Below are positions 33,642 to 40,252 of a stretch of DNA of 40,252 nt, one piece after another. The notes beneath the pieces were generated by a model. The model made no database searches. It saw only the letters and a program-made list of their open reading frames with translations, and was not told the DNA's origin. A program made the translations under genes and the position numbers. Origin of the DNA: Oscillospiraceae bacterium (GTDB lineage: Bacteria; Bacillota; Clostridia; Oscillospirales; Acutalibacteraceae); NCBI GenBank assembly GCA_022763825.1, contig JALEQX010000009.1:1-40252 (forward strand). The letters run 5' to 3'. How positions within the stretch are numbered: position 1 is the first letter of the stretch; every line of letters begins with the position of its first letter.

Positions 33642-35126
33642 ATGAAAAGAAACTTTAAAAAAGTTCTCTGTCTGCTTCTTACTCTGCTGCTTGTCTTCCC
33701 TCTCGGGACGGGTGCTTACGCAGATTATGTAACGGATAACAATTATTTCAGAATTTCATGTACCGTTAACGGAAACACACAGTCATCCAGAGGTTTTTGC
33801 TGGTACACGAAGGAAGACTGCGACAGCGCTGTTCTCATAATGAAAAACGGCGTTGATATCTCGGCAAAACTACAGTTTACCGATTCGTGCGAGGAGTGGG
33901 AAGGCTACTATATGCACAAGGTAACAGTTTCCGGTTTAAGCGCAGACACGACCTACACATATAAAGTAGGCGACGGAAAAACATGGAGCGACGTAGGTAC
34001 ATTTACGACCGACGACGGCGACAGCAACGTTAACATTCTTGTTTACGCCGACGTACAGGCAAGCTCGCTTAACAATTTCCTTGTAGGCGCAAGAGCGGTT
34101 AATGCCGGACTCAACAGTTCCGCGGCTCCGTTTGACTTCATGATTAACCTCGGCGATTTTACAAACGACAGCAACAATGAGGAATGGAACTGTTATGCTG
34201 AGGCTTTTGATTCGATTTGTCTTAACAACACGCTTGCTCCCGTAGCGGGCAACCACGACGGCCTCGGACGCGCCAACTGGTTTAACAACATGTTTAACCT
34301 TGACACCTCCGAAAGCGTACAGACCAAGGACGGCGTAAACTATTCGTTCGACTACGGCAATACGCATATCGCGGTTCTCAACACAAATGACATTTTAAGC
34401 GTATCGCAGGCTCAGCTCAAATGGCTTGAAAACGATATGAACAAGACCAACAAGGACTGGAAAATCGTAAGCATGCATAAGACTCCTTACACTCTCGGTA
34501 AGGACGGCAAATGGCCCGACGCTATGTATCTCCAGCAGGCTCTTACCGCAGTTTGCGACAAAACGGGCGTTGACCTTATAATTTCTGGTCACGACCATCA
34601 GTATCTCAGAACAAAATCTCTTACCGGCAACGAGGTAAAAGAGGGCGGAGCAACATACGTTCTGTGCGGAACTGCAGGAAGCAAGAGATATCAGGTCAGA
34701 CCTTTCGCAATAAATAATTTCACTCCTATGGAATTCATTAATACTATGGTTTCACAGAGAGACGGCAAGTATTTTAACGGCAAGGATTTTGATTCTCAGA
34801 AAGACCTTTATATCGGTTCATGCTATAATACGATAACCGTAAACGGAGGAAAGCTTACGTTTGATTCATACATTATCACCGATGAAAGCGAAGAGAATCC
34901 TGCCGGAACAATTACAAAGATAGACACTTTTACACTCACAAAAGAAGAGGGTAAGAATGTTCCCACATTTACAGGTGACAATACAACCTCTAAGATTGCT
35001 TACAGTCTTAATTCCATTGCTTCCGTTCTCAATCTTCTTGTATATGCGTTCGGAACATGGCTTCCTAAGTTCATCAAAGCGGCTCCCGACATTATCAAGA
35101 GCTATATTACCGACGGAACGTTCTGA
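33642..35126 (+). CDS. Secreted metallophosphoesterase, purple acid phosphatase-like
   Basis: The 494 residues begin with a signal peptide (MKRNFKKVLCLLLTLLLVF, probable cleavage after AYA near residue 27). An FN3-like N-terminal domain of the purple acid phosphatase type follows (VSGLSADTTYTYKVGDG), then the calcineurin-like phosphoesterase domain: Asp in YADVQ, GD at 171-172 (GDFTND), GNHD 203-206, His in SMHKTPYT and GHDH 316-319. The C-terminus is a helical, partly hydrophobic tail of about 40 residues. GGAG lies 11 bases before the ATG at 33642; an upstream GTG overlaps it. The substrate may be phosphomonoesters or cell-wall phosphates. It stands alone between terminators. Confidence 0.9.
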   Translation: MKRNFKKVLCLLLTLLLVFPLGTGAYADYVTDNNYFRISCTVNGNTQSSRGFCWYTKEDCDSAVLIMKNGVDISAKLQFTDSCEEWEGYYMHKVTVSGLSADTTYTYKVGDGKTWSDVGTFTTDDGDSNVNILVYADVQASSLNNFLVGARAVNAGLNSSAAPFDFMINLGDFTNDSNNEEWNCYAEAFDSICLNNTLAPVAGNHDGLGRANWFNNMFNLDTSESVQTKDGVNYSFDYGNTHIAVLNTNDILSVSQAQLKWLENDMNKTNKDWKIVSMHKTPYTLGKDGKWPDAMYLQQALTAVCDKTGVDLIISGHDHQYLRTKSLTGNEVKEGGATYVLCGTAGSKRYQVRPFAINNFTPMEFINTMVSQRDGKYFNGKDFDSQKDLYIGSCYNTITVNGGKLTFDSYIITDESEENPAGTITKIDTFTLTKEEGKNVPTFTGDNTTSKIAYSLNSIASVLNLLVYAFGTWLPKFIKAAPDIIKSYITDGTF

Positions 35127-35142
35127 TTAATAAAACACAATA

Positions 35143-35178
35143 AAAGCCGCCGCGGTCTCAAGACTTACGGCGGTTTTA
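35143..35178 (+). terminator. Terminator of the metallophosphoesterase gene
   Basis: AAAGCCGCCG and CGGCGGTTTT pair with one wobble around a 15-base loop and end in a short T-run. Readthrough into the diesterase-like gene 28 bases on is possible. Confidence 0.75.
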
Positions 35179-35206
35179 CTTTACACGACGCGGAGAAAAA
35201 AACATT

Positions 35207-35857
35207 ATGAAACACAATACTGATTTTACCGTAACAGCGCACACGGGATGCATGTTTACCGCTATGAATTCGCTCGAATCGATAAAAAAGGCGGTTGAAT
35301 TCGGCGCGGACATCACCGAGTTTGATTTGAATTTCACTCGTGACAACTCCCCTGTTTTAAGTCATAATCCGCCTGCGGGAAACGAAGTTACGCTCGAAAA
35401 CGCATTCGAACTGCTTTCGCATTATCCCGAATTAAAAATAAATATCGATATAAAAAGTGATAAAAACCTCGGGGTGATTCTGCCCCTTGCAAAGAAATAT
35501 TCGCTTGAAAACAGAATATTCCTCACGGGGGTTGATTCAGGATTTGTCGATTCCGTAAAGAAAGACACAGACGGAATTGATTATTATCTTAATTTTTTTC
35601 CTAACAGGTTTAAAATTCACTCAAAAAAATACATTGATTATGTTGTCAGAACCGTAAAAGAAAGCGGAGCGATTGGCTTAAATACAAATTTTCGTTTCGC
35701 ATCAAAACATCTTGTATCGTCGCTTCAGAAAAACGGACTTCTCGTTTCACTGTGGACAGCAAACACACCAAAACAAATGAAAAAATCAATGTCGATGAAT
35801 CCCGATAATATTACGACAAAGGACGTAAAAACGTTAGTCGAATTAAAGAAAAAATAA
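35207..35857 (+). CDS. Glycerophosphodiester phosphodiesterase-like protein with altered active site
   Basis: The 216 residues follow the GDPD TIM-barrel: AHTG near residue 11 where HRG is usual, then ITEFDLNFTRD with the metal-binding Glu and Asp, SHN in place of HD, INIDIK and the closing SLWTAN and NPDNITTKD. Enzymes of the family hydrolyse glycerophosphodiesters to glycerol 3-phosphate. Here both catalytic-type His and the metal acids are kept, but the Arg after the first His is Thr, and the protein is shorter than usual (about 240-300). It lacks a signal peptide. GGAG lies 11 bases before the ATG. Activity is uncertain. Confidence 0.8.
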   Translation: MKHNTDFTVTAHTGCMFTAMNSLESIKKAVEFGADITEFDLNFTRDNSPVLSHNPPAGNEVTLENAFELLSHYPELKINIDIKSDKNLGVILPLAKKYSLENRIFLTGVDSGFVDSVKKDTDGIDYYLNFFPNRFKIHSKKYIDYVVRTVKESGAIGLNTNFRFASKHLVSSLQKNGLLVSLWTANTPKQMKKSMSMNPDNITTKDVKTLVELKKK

Positions 35858-35864
35858 CAAAAAA

Positions 35865-35890
35865 TAAGGGACCGTATTAACGATCCCTTA
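35865..35890. terminator. Bidirectional terminator between the diesterase-like and alkaline phosphatase genes
   Basis: TAAGGGACCG and CGATCCCTTA pair with one mismatch around a 6-base loop between the two converging genes. Flanks are A-rich on one side and AT-rich on the other. Confidence 0.75.
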
Positions 35891-35908
35891 AATTATATGT
35901 TTACCTTA

Positions 35909-37015
35909 TCAGAATTTCGTTGCGGGGAATACTTTTTCGTCCCAGCCCAAAACTCTTGCAAGCTGAACGCTTAACTCGCAGTTCTTATAAGCCTCTCCGC
36001 TTACGAATCCTGCGTCCTCAGCCGATACGAATACGGGAACGTTTACGCCCGTATGGCTCGTAGTCGTGTAGTAATACTCGTCCTTAGCCTCGTCATACTT
36101 AATTCCGCCGGTCTCATGGTCGGCAGTAACGAGAACAAGAGTATCTCCGTCCTCTTCGGCAAAGTCAAGCGCGGTCTGAATAGCCTTGCTGAACTCGACT
36201 ACCTGCGAGGTTGAACCGTCGATATTATTCTTATGTGAGAATTTATCAATATGAGCAGCCTCAACCATAAGGAAAAATCCGTTGTCGCCCGAATCGAGAA
36301 GCTCGATAGCTTTCTCGGTCATCTCGTAAAGATACGGGTTATCACCCTCGTCTGTTACGTTTGCAAACGAATCCATATTAAACTGACCGAACGATTTGCT
36401 TCCGGGTTTGAGAGCGTTCATCTCTTCGCTCGTGGTGATCATATCGAATCCGCCCTCATTGCAAAGAGCTTCCGTTACCGATTCGCTTGCAGAACCCCAG
36501 ATAAGATCGAGATCCGACTGCATCTGACGGGTCGAGATAGCATTTTCAAGCTTTCTCTGTGACGCGTGTGCGCTGAAACATGCGGGTGTAGCTCCGCTTG
36601 TCTTATCGGTCGTAACAACTCCGGCGAGTTTGCCGTTTTCCTTTGCGACTTCACAGAGAGATTTCGGCACGTTATTTTTTACGGCATATCCGGCAAAATT
36701 ATAAACGCTGATAGCTCCGTTATAGGTTCTGACACCGCATGCAAGAGCGGTCGCGCCCGCCGCGGAATCCGTTACGATGCTTGATGCGCTTCTCGTCTTG
36801 GACTGACAGTGAACGGGCATTTTCTCCATTGAGAGATCGTCCGTTTTTAATTTTTTCGTGGCTTCAATCGTATTAAAGCCCATTCCGTCGCCTATCATAA
36901 GAATGACGTTTTTATAAGTTCTGTAATCCTTATGACCTGTTGCGTTGCTGCCCGTCATTCCGAAGAAATTGAGAATAACAAGCATGATAGAAGTAAAGAA
37001 AGCTATAATCTTCAC
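35909..37015 (-). CDS. Exported alkaline phosphatase
   Basis: The 368 residues belong to the alkaline phosphatase superfamily (PhoA-like fold): metal site IGDGMG at 41-46, nucleophile Ser in VTDSAAGATA (D83, S84), GVVTTDKTSGATPACFSAH, then AHIDKFSH and LVTADHETGG with further metal ligands, and the final His near TSHTG. An N-terminal hydrophobic signal (KIIAFFTSIMLVILNFFG) predicts export, with cleavage near SNA. It is shorter than most (about 430-470). The GTG at 37015 is preferred because GGAGG lies 8 bases upstream; an earlier TTG includes that site. The role is release of phosphate outside the cell. Confidence 0.93.
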   Translation of the reverse strand: MKIIAFFTSIMLVILNFFGMTGSNATGHKDYRTYKNVILMIGDGMGFNTIEATKKLKTDDLSMEKMPVHCQSKTRSASSIVTDSAAGATALACGVRTYNGAISVYNFAGYAVKNNVPKSLCEVAKENGKLAGVVTTDKTSGATPACFSAHASQRKLENAISTRQMQSDLDLIWGSASESVTEALCNEGGFDMITTSEEMNALKPGSKSFGQFNMDSFANVTDEGDNPYLYEMTEKAIELLDSGDNGFFLMVEAAHIDKFSHKNNIDGSTSQVVEFSKAIQTALDFAEEDGDTLVLVTADHETGGIKYDEAKDEYYYTTTSHTGVNVPVFVSAEDAGFVSGEAYKNCELSVQLARVLGWDEKVFPATKF

Positions 37016-37047
37016 TTTATGCACCTCCAAAGTTGATTTATAATTTT

Positions 37048-37076
37048 ATTATATAGTAATAATTTACTTTTTTCAA
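37048..37076 (-). promoter_or_regulatory. Promoter of the alkaline phosphatase gene
   Basis: On the minus strand TTGAAA (plus 37071-37076) and TATAAT (plus 37048-37053) are 17 bases apart. No convincing Pho box was seen beside it. Confidence 0.75.
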
Positions 37077-37168
37077 TCTTTTTTTAAACATTTTATGGTT
37101 AAAATAAATTGGAAACCGAAATGATATACGGTTTTTCAACAGGACAAAAAAAGGAAAGGTGATAATCA

Positions 37169-38314
37169 ATGTACAAATTTGTATTAAACGAAACATCATA
37201 TCACGGTACGGGCTCAATTTCCGCAGTTCCCGAGGAAATTAAGGCGAGAGGCTTTAAAAAAGTCTTTACCGTAACCGATCCCGATTTGATTAAATTCGGA
37301 GTTTCAAAGAAAGTTACCGATCTTCTCGATAAAGAAAATATCGCTTACGACGTTTATTCCGATGTTAAAGCTAACCCCACAATAGAAAACGTTCAGCACG
37401 GCGTTGAGGAATTCAAAAAATCCGGTGCGGACTGCATCGTAGCAATCGGCGGCGGCAGTGCAATGGACACATCAAAAGCTATCGGAATTATTATAAACAA
37501 CCCCGAATTTGCTGATGTTCGCTCTCTCGAAGGCGTATCTCCCACAACAAAACCCTGCGTTCCTATTATCGCAGTTCCCACAACGGCAGGCACCGCTGCG
37601 GAAGTTACAATCAACTATGTTATTACGGACGTTGAGAAAAAACGTAAATTTGTCTGCGTTGACACGCACGACATCCCCGTTGTTGCTGTCGTTGATCCCG
37701 AGATGATGAATTCAATGCCCGCTTCGCTTACCGCCGCAACAGGTATGGACGCTTTGACCCACGCTATCGAGGGTTACATCACAAAGGGTGCATGGGAAAT
37801 GTCCGACATGTTCCACATTAAGGCTATCGAAATAATCGCGAAGAATTTAAGAGGTGCGGTCAAAAACGAACCCGCCGGCAGAGAAGGCATGGCTCTCGGT
37901 CAGTACGTAGCAGGAATGGGATTCTCGAACGTCGGACTCGGCGTAGACCATTCAATGGCACACACACTTTCGGCATACTACGATATGCCTCACGGAAAAG
38001 CGTGTGCTACTCTCCTGCCCACGGTTATGGAATATAACGCCCCCTGCACGGGTGAAAAATACCGCGACATAGCAAAGGCTATGGGTGTTAAGGGTACTGA
38101 GAATATGTCTCAGGAAGAGTACAGAAAAGCGGCTGTTGACGCTGTTAAACAGCTCGCCGAGGACGTAGGCATTACACTTTCGTTAAAAGGCGTTGTTAAG
38201 GAAGAGGACGTTCACGCTCTCGCCGTTGACGCGTTTGCAGACGCATGCCGTCCCGGAAACCCGAGAGATACGAGCGTAGAGGAGATTGAAGCACTTTACA
38301 GAAGCCTTATGTAA
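37169..38314 (+). CDS. fucO: Iron-containing alcohol dehydrogenase, lactaldehyde reductase type
   Basis: The 381 residues run alongside the E. coli FucO sequence from end to end, including MYKFVLNET, NNPEFADVRSLEG, PTTAGTAAEVTINYV and ALGQYVAGMGFSNVGLG. GGGS at 94-97 binds NAD. Predicted Fe(II) ligands are D194, H198, H261 or H265, and H275. FucO reduces lactaldehyde to 1,2-propanediol in fucose or rhamnose breakdown. No fucose genes are nearby, so a broader alcohol or aldehyde role is possible. GGAAAGGTGAT lies before the ATG. It is a single gene with its own terminator. Confidence 0.9.
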   Translation: MYKFVLNETSYHGTGSISAVPEEIKARGFKKVFTVTDPDLIKFGVSKKVTDLLDKENIAYDVYSDVKANPTIENVQHGVEEFKKSGADCIVAIGGGSAMDTSKAIGIIINNPEFADVRSLEGVSPTTKPCVPIIAVPTTAGTAAEVTINYVITDVEKKRKFVCVDTHDIPVVAVVDPEMMNSMPASLTAATGMDALTHAIEGYITKGAWEMSDMFHIKAIEIIAKNLRGAVKNEPAGREGMALGQYVAGMGFSNVGLGVDHSMAHTLSAYYDMPHGKACATLLPTVMEYNAPCTGEKYRDIAKAMGVKGTENMSQEEYRKAAVDAVKQLAEDVGITLSLKGVVKEEDVHALAVDAFADACRPGNPRDTSVEEIEALYRSLM

Positions 38315-38333
38315 TTAGAATATATAAGCACTG

Positions 38334-38369
38334 AAACGGAGCCGACCGCAAAGCCGGTTCCGTTTTTTT
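38334..38369 (+). terminator. Terminator of fucO
   Basis: AAACGGA-G-CCG and CGG-T-TCCGTTT pair with one mismatch, followed by seven T. Confidence 0.88.
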
Positions 38370-38421
38370 ATTTGAATCATATTATTTTGTGCATATTATA
38401 CATATTGCAAACAATTATCAC

Positions 38422-38450
38422 TTGATATCGAGATGTAAATATGTTAATAT
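38422..38450 (+). promoter_or_regulatory. Promoter of the alpha/beta hydrolase gene
   Basis: TTGATA (38422-38427) and TAATAT (38445-38450) are 17 bases apart, about 33 bases before the start codon. Confidence 0.6.
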
Positions 38451-38482
38451 TAAAGAAAACTGTTTAAAGGGGTCTCAATTCT

Positions 38483-39427
38483 ATGAAAAAATCGCAAGTC
38501 ATTTTCAAAGCAGTAGATATATTTATGAAAGAACCTCAGAACTCCGTCAGCTTTGAAAATATATTCTGTGAAAAAGACATCCCGTACTCCGACAACGGCG
38601 GAGAATACACCATGGGCGACATGTACTATCCCCCGAGAATACTTAGAAACGGCAAAAAATACCCCGTCGTTATAAACATGCACGGCGGAGCATTCATTAT
38701 GGGAGATAAAAAATACAGGATCAGCATATCGGAATGTTTCGCAAATCAAAACTTTTTCGTATACAATATTAATTACCGCATGCCTCCGGAGGTCGATTTG
38801 ATTAAACTCATAAGCGACACAGTCGACGCGTTCAATTATCTTGACGTTCTTTCCAAAACTTATAATATTGACCTCGACAGAATTATTGTAACAGGCGATT
38901 CGTCGGGTGCGTACAACGCTTCATATTTACAGCTGTTATCTGCACATCCCGAAATAGCGGATAAAATCGGCGTTAACAGATTAAATCATCCCGTTACTGC
39001 CGCCGCGCTTTTCTGCGGACCTTACGACCTGCCGAAATTCATGGACGTTCCGATGCCGTTCGGCATTGTTCCCGAAATGGCAAATTTAATTCTCGACTAC
39101 CCTGTTAAACAGGATTTGAGCAACATAAGCGAATACCCGCTGTTTGATTATATTTCACCGATTAATTTCGTCGACGAAAAATGGTGTCCGACATTTATCG
39201 CATGGGCAAAGAGCGACCTTATAGTTCCCGAACAGGGTCAGCCCATGGCGGATAAGCTCATAGAATCCGTCGAAAAAGTAAAGACGTTTGAAGCGCAGGG
39301 ATTACAGAACAACCACTGTTTCCACCTGCTTCAGAGAACGACTCCCGCTAAAAAATGTCTCGCGCAGTGTTTTGAATTCTTAAACGAAATACTCGCCGAA
39401 GAAAAGGAAGAACAGCCGGCATTATAA
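38483..39427 (+). CDS. Alpha/beta hydrolase, carboxylesterase of the HSL-like group
   Basis: The 314 residues have the oxyanion motif MHGGAF (HGG 67-69), the nucleophile elbow GDSSG with S140, a late Asp in AKSDLIVP and a His in QNNHCFHLL, giving a complete catalytic triad. There is no signal peptide. It probably acts on short acyl esters, including acetylated or feruloylated sugars from plant fibre, but the sequence does not fix the substrate. AAAGGGG lies about 11 bases before the ATG. Single gene with its own promoter and terminator. Confidence 0.88.
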   Translation: MKKSQVIFKAVDIFMKEPQNSVSFENIFCEKDIPYSDNGGEYTMGDMYYPPRILRNGKKYPVVINMHGGAFIMGDKKYRISISECFANQNFFVYNINYRMPPEVDLIKLISDTVDAFNYLDVLSKTYNIDLDRIIVTGDSSGAYNASYLQLLSAHPEIADKIGVNRLNHPVTAAALFCGPYDLPKFMDVPMPFGIVPEMANLILDYPVKQDLSNISEYPLFDYISPINFVDEKWCPTFIAWAKSDLIVPEQGQPMADKLIESVEKVKTFEAQGLQNNHCFHLLQRTTPAKKCLAQCFEFLNEILAEEKEEQPAL

Positions 39428-39436
39428 TAATAAAAG

Positions 39437-39468
39437 AAAACTGTCCTCAATTTTGGGGACAGTTTTTT
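39437..39468. terminator. Terminator after the alpha/beta hydrolase gene
   Basis: Perfect ten-base arms AAAACTGTCC and GGACAGTTTT with a 10-base loop, then further T. The symmetry allows use on both strands; the stop of the MATE remnant touches its edge. Confidence 0.9.
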
Positions 39469-39718
39469 ACGTATTCTTCACGCCTTTTAAATATCTTCGG
39501 AAACGTTGTAAAAATATAAAAATAACAATCATTATAAGCGTGACGGGCAGAACAATTCCCAACGCCGCCGGTGCGTCCATACCTGAGCCGTCAATCTTTA
39601 CGACAAACATACTGTCAACTGTATTATATAAAAATGTAATCATTTGCGCTATGACAGCGGAAGCCGTAAGCTTTACAATCAGCGGAAAATTCTTTCCGCT
39701 CTCCGGCTGTGTTGTCAT
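39467..39718 (-). pseudogene. MATE-family efflux transporter remnant
   Basis: From 39718 the frame reads MTTQPESGKNFPLIVKL, followed by the first MATE helix and the family signature YNTVDSMFVVKI, then the beginning of helix 2 (AALGIVLPVTL). It then passes straight into a basic tail (FLQRFRRYLKG) and stops after about 83 residues, whereas MATE proteins have about 440-460 residues. The tail resembles the C-terminal end of such a protein, so an internal deletion is likely. There is no well-spaced ribosome site. It is next to a mobile-element gene, whose arrival may have caused the loss. Confidence 0.78.
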
Positions 39719-39743
39719 GTCCTTACCCGGACGGGCAATGGGG

Positions 39744-39785
39744 AAAGAGAGCCGAGCAGCAAAAATGCTGCTCGGCTCTCTTTTT
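39744..39785. terminator. Very strong hairpin terminator at the mobile-element margin
   Basis: Two perfect eighteen-base arms (39744-39761 and 39766-39783) enclose an AAAA loop, with A-run and T-run at the ends. The GC-rich stem and composition differ from the chromosomal terminators to the left. It probably belongs to the same element as tnpV and ends transcription from one side before tnpV. Confidence 0.9.
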
Positions 39786-39855
39786 GTCAGCACATTCGAT
39801 TCTTACTGCTCCTTCTGCTACAATGATGACAGAAAATCATTAGGAGGTCGATACA

Positions 39856-40230
39856 ATGGAAAGATTCATCACAGATGAGCGGACAGGCTTACGCTATGGA
39901 CTTGTCGGGGATTACTATCTGATTGCCGGAGATGACAAGCCGGAGTGCAAACCTATTGGAGTGTGGGGTCAGTGGCACCTGCGATATTTAAAAGAGCATC
40001 GGCGGGTTCTGTATGCCAATCTGCTAACCATCGGCAAGTTGAACAGCCATCTTGCCGATATTGACCAACAGACGGATGAAATGTTTGATCGCCTGACAAA
40101 GCAAATGGCTGCTGCGGAGGGATTAACAGAGCAGCTGAAAACCACAGATCAAATGGAGTGGGTCAGGCGGATGAATAGCATACGAAATCGAGCTATGGAA
40201 ATTGTAAAATCAGAGATGGTTTATGCATAG
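39856..40230 (+). CDS. TnpV-family transposon-encoded protein
   Basis: The 124 residues match the TnpV proteins carried by Tn4451-like and related gut Firmicute elements: a short beta-rich start (DERTGLRYGLVGDYYLIAG), the conserved GVWGQWHLRYLKEHRR core and a helical tail (LADIDQQTDEMFDRL ... MEWVRRMNSIRNRAMEIV). Its biochemical role is not known. AGGAGG lies 8 bases before the ATG, stronger than most ribosome sites in the window, and the codon choice (more G/C third bases) looks unlike its neighbours, in keeping with transfer. It ends with TAG. The rest of the element, if present, lies beyond the right edge. Confidence 0.85.
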   Translation: MERFITDERTGLRYGLVGDYYLIAGDDKPECKPIGVWGQWHLRYLKEHRRVLYANLLTIGKLNSHLADIDQQTDEMFDRLTKQMAAAEGLTEQLKTTDQMEWVRRMNSIRNRAMEIVKSEMVYA

Positions 40231-40252
40231 TAATATGCGGTCTTTTCATGTA

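Noticed and set aside
37031..37168. Pho box between the alkaline phosphatase gene and fucO
   Set aside because: The region has scattered TTAA-type sequences but no regularly spaced TTAACA repeats.

Overview
The window looks like chromosome of a spore-forming Clostridia, probably an uncultured gut Oscillospirales/Ruminococcaceae-type Firmicute. The evidence is a complete spoIIIAA-AH operon, the Firmicute block nusB-xseA-xseB-ispA-dxs-tlyA-nadK-argR-recN, a two-feoA plus feoB iron system, strong Shine-Dalgarno sites and AT-rich SigA-type promoters. The genus assignment is inference, because no rRNA gene is present.

Layout: (1) 130-4921, uvrB-uvrA on the minus strand, behind a TTGACA-N17-TAAAAT promoter and a LexA-box-like inverted repeat. 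(2) 5025-9803, an iron-uptake locus. On the minus strand it runs feoA1, feoA2, feoB, a small Cys-rich membrane protein, a DtxR-like regulator interrupted by an in-frame TAG, and an HMA (CopZ-like) protein, closed by a terminator. A second, intact DtxR/IdeR-type regulator is divergent. Four inverted repeats of the form TTAG-N6-CTAA sit in the two regulatory gaps and are the probable iron-repressor operators. (3) 9874-13402, a Gfo/Idh/MocA oxidoreductase plus DapA/NanA-family aldolase pair, divergent from an unrecognised protein with about 14 membrane segments. (4) 13471-29814, a long minus-strand run: spoIIIAA-AH behind a SigE-like promoter, then nusB, a TsaD-like paralogue, xseA, xseB, ispA, dxs, tlyA, nadK, argR, recN, a TIM-barrel isomerase and tyrS, mostly with overlaps or very short gaps. 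(5) 29921-37015, a cell-surface and phosphate group: a 1188-residue YfhO-family membrane protein fused to a second membrane anchor, a Thr-rich linker and a LysM domain, then a secreted metallophosphoesterase, a glycerophosphodiesterase-like protein and a secreted alkaline phosphatase. (6) 37169-39427, a FucO-type iron alcohol dehydrogenase and an alpha/beta hydrolase. (7) 39467-40252, a MATE transporter remnant next to a very strong hairpin and a TnpV-type mobile-element gene, so the right edge is probably the margin of a mobile element.

The genes fit together as ordinary housekeeping (repair, isoprenoid precursors, tRNA charging, sporulation channel) interleaved with two more individual loci. 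The feo locus has a clear operator code and a decaying or unusually translated second regulator. The YfhO-LysM locus suggests surface polymer glycosylation tied to peptidoglycan. No CRISPR array, tRNA, rRNA or complete insertion sequence was seen.
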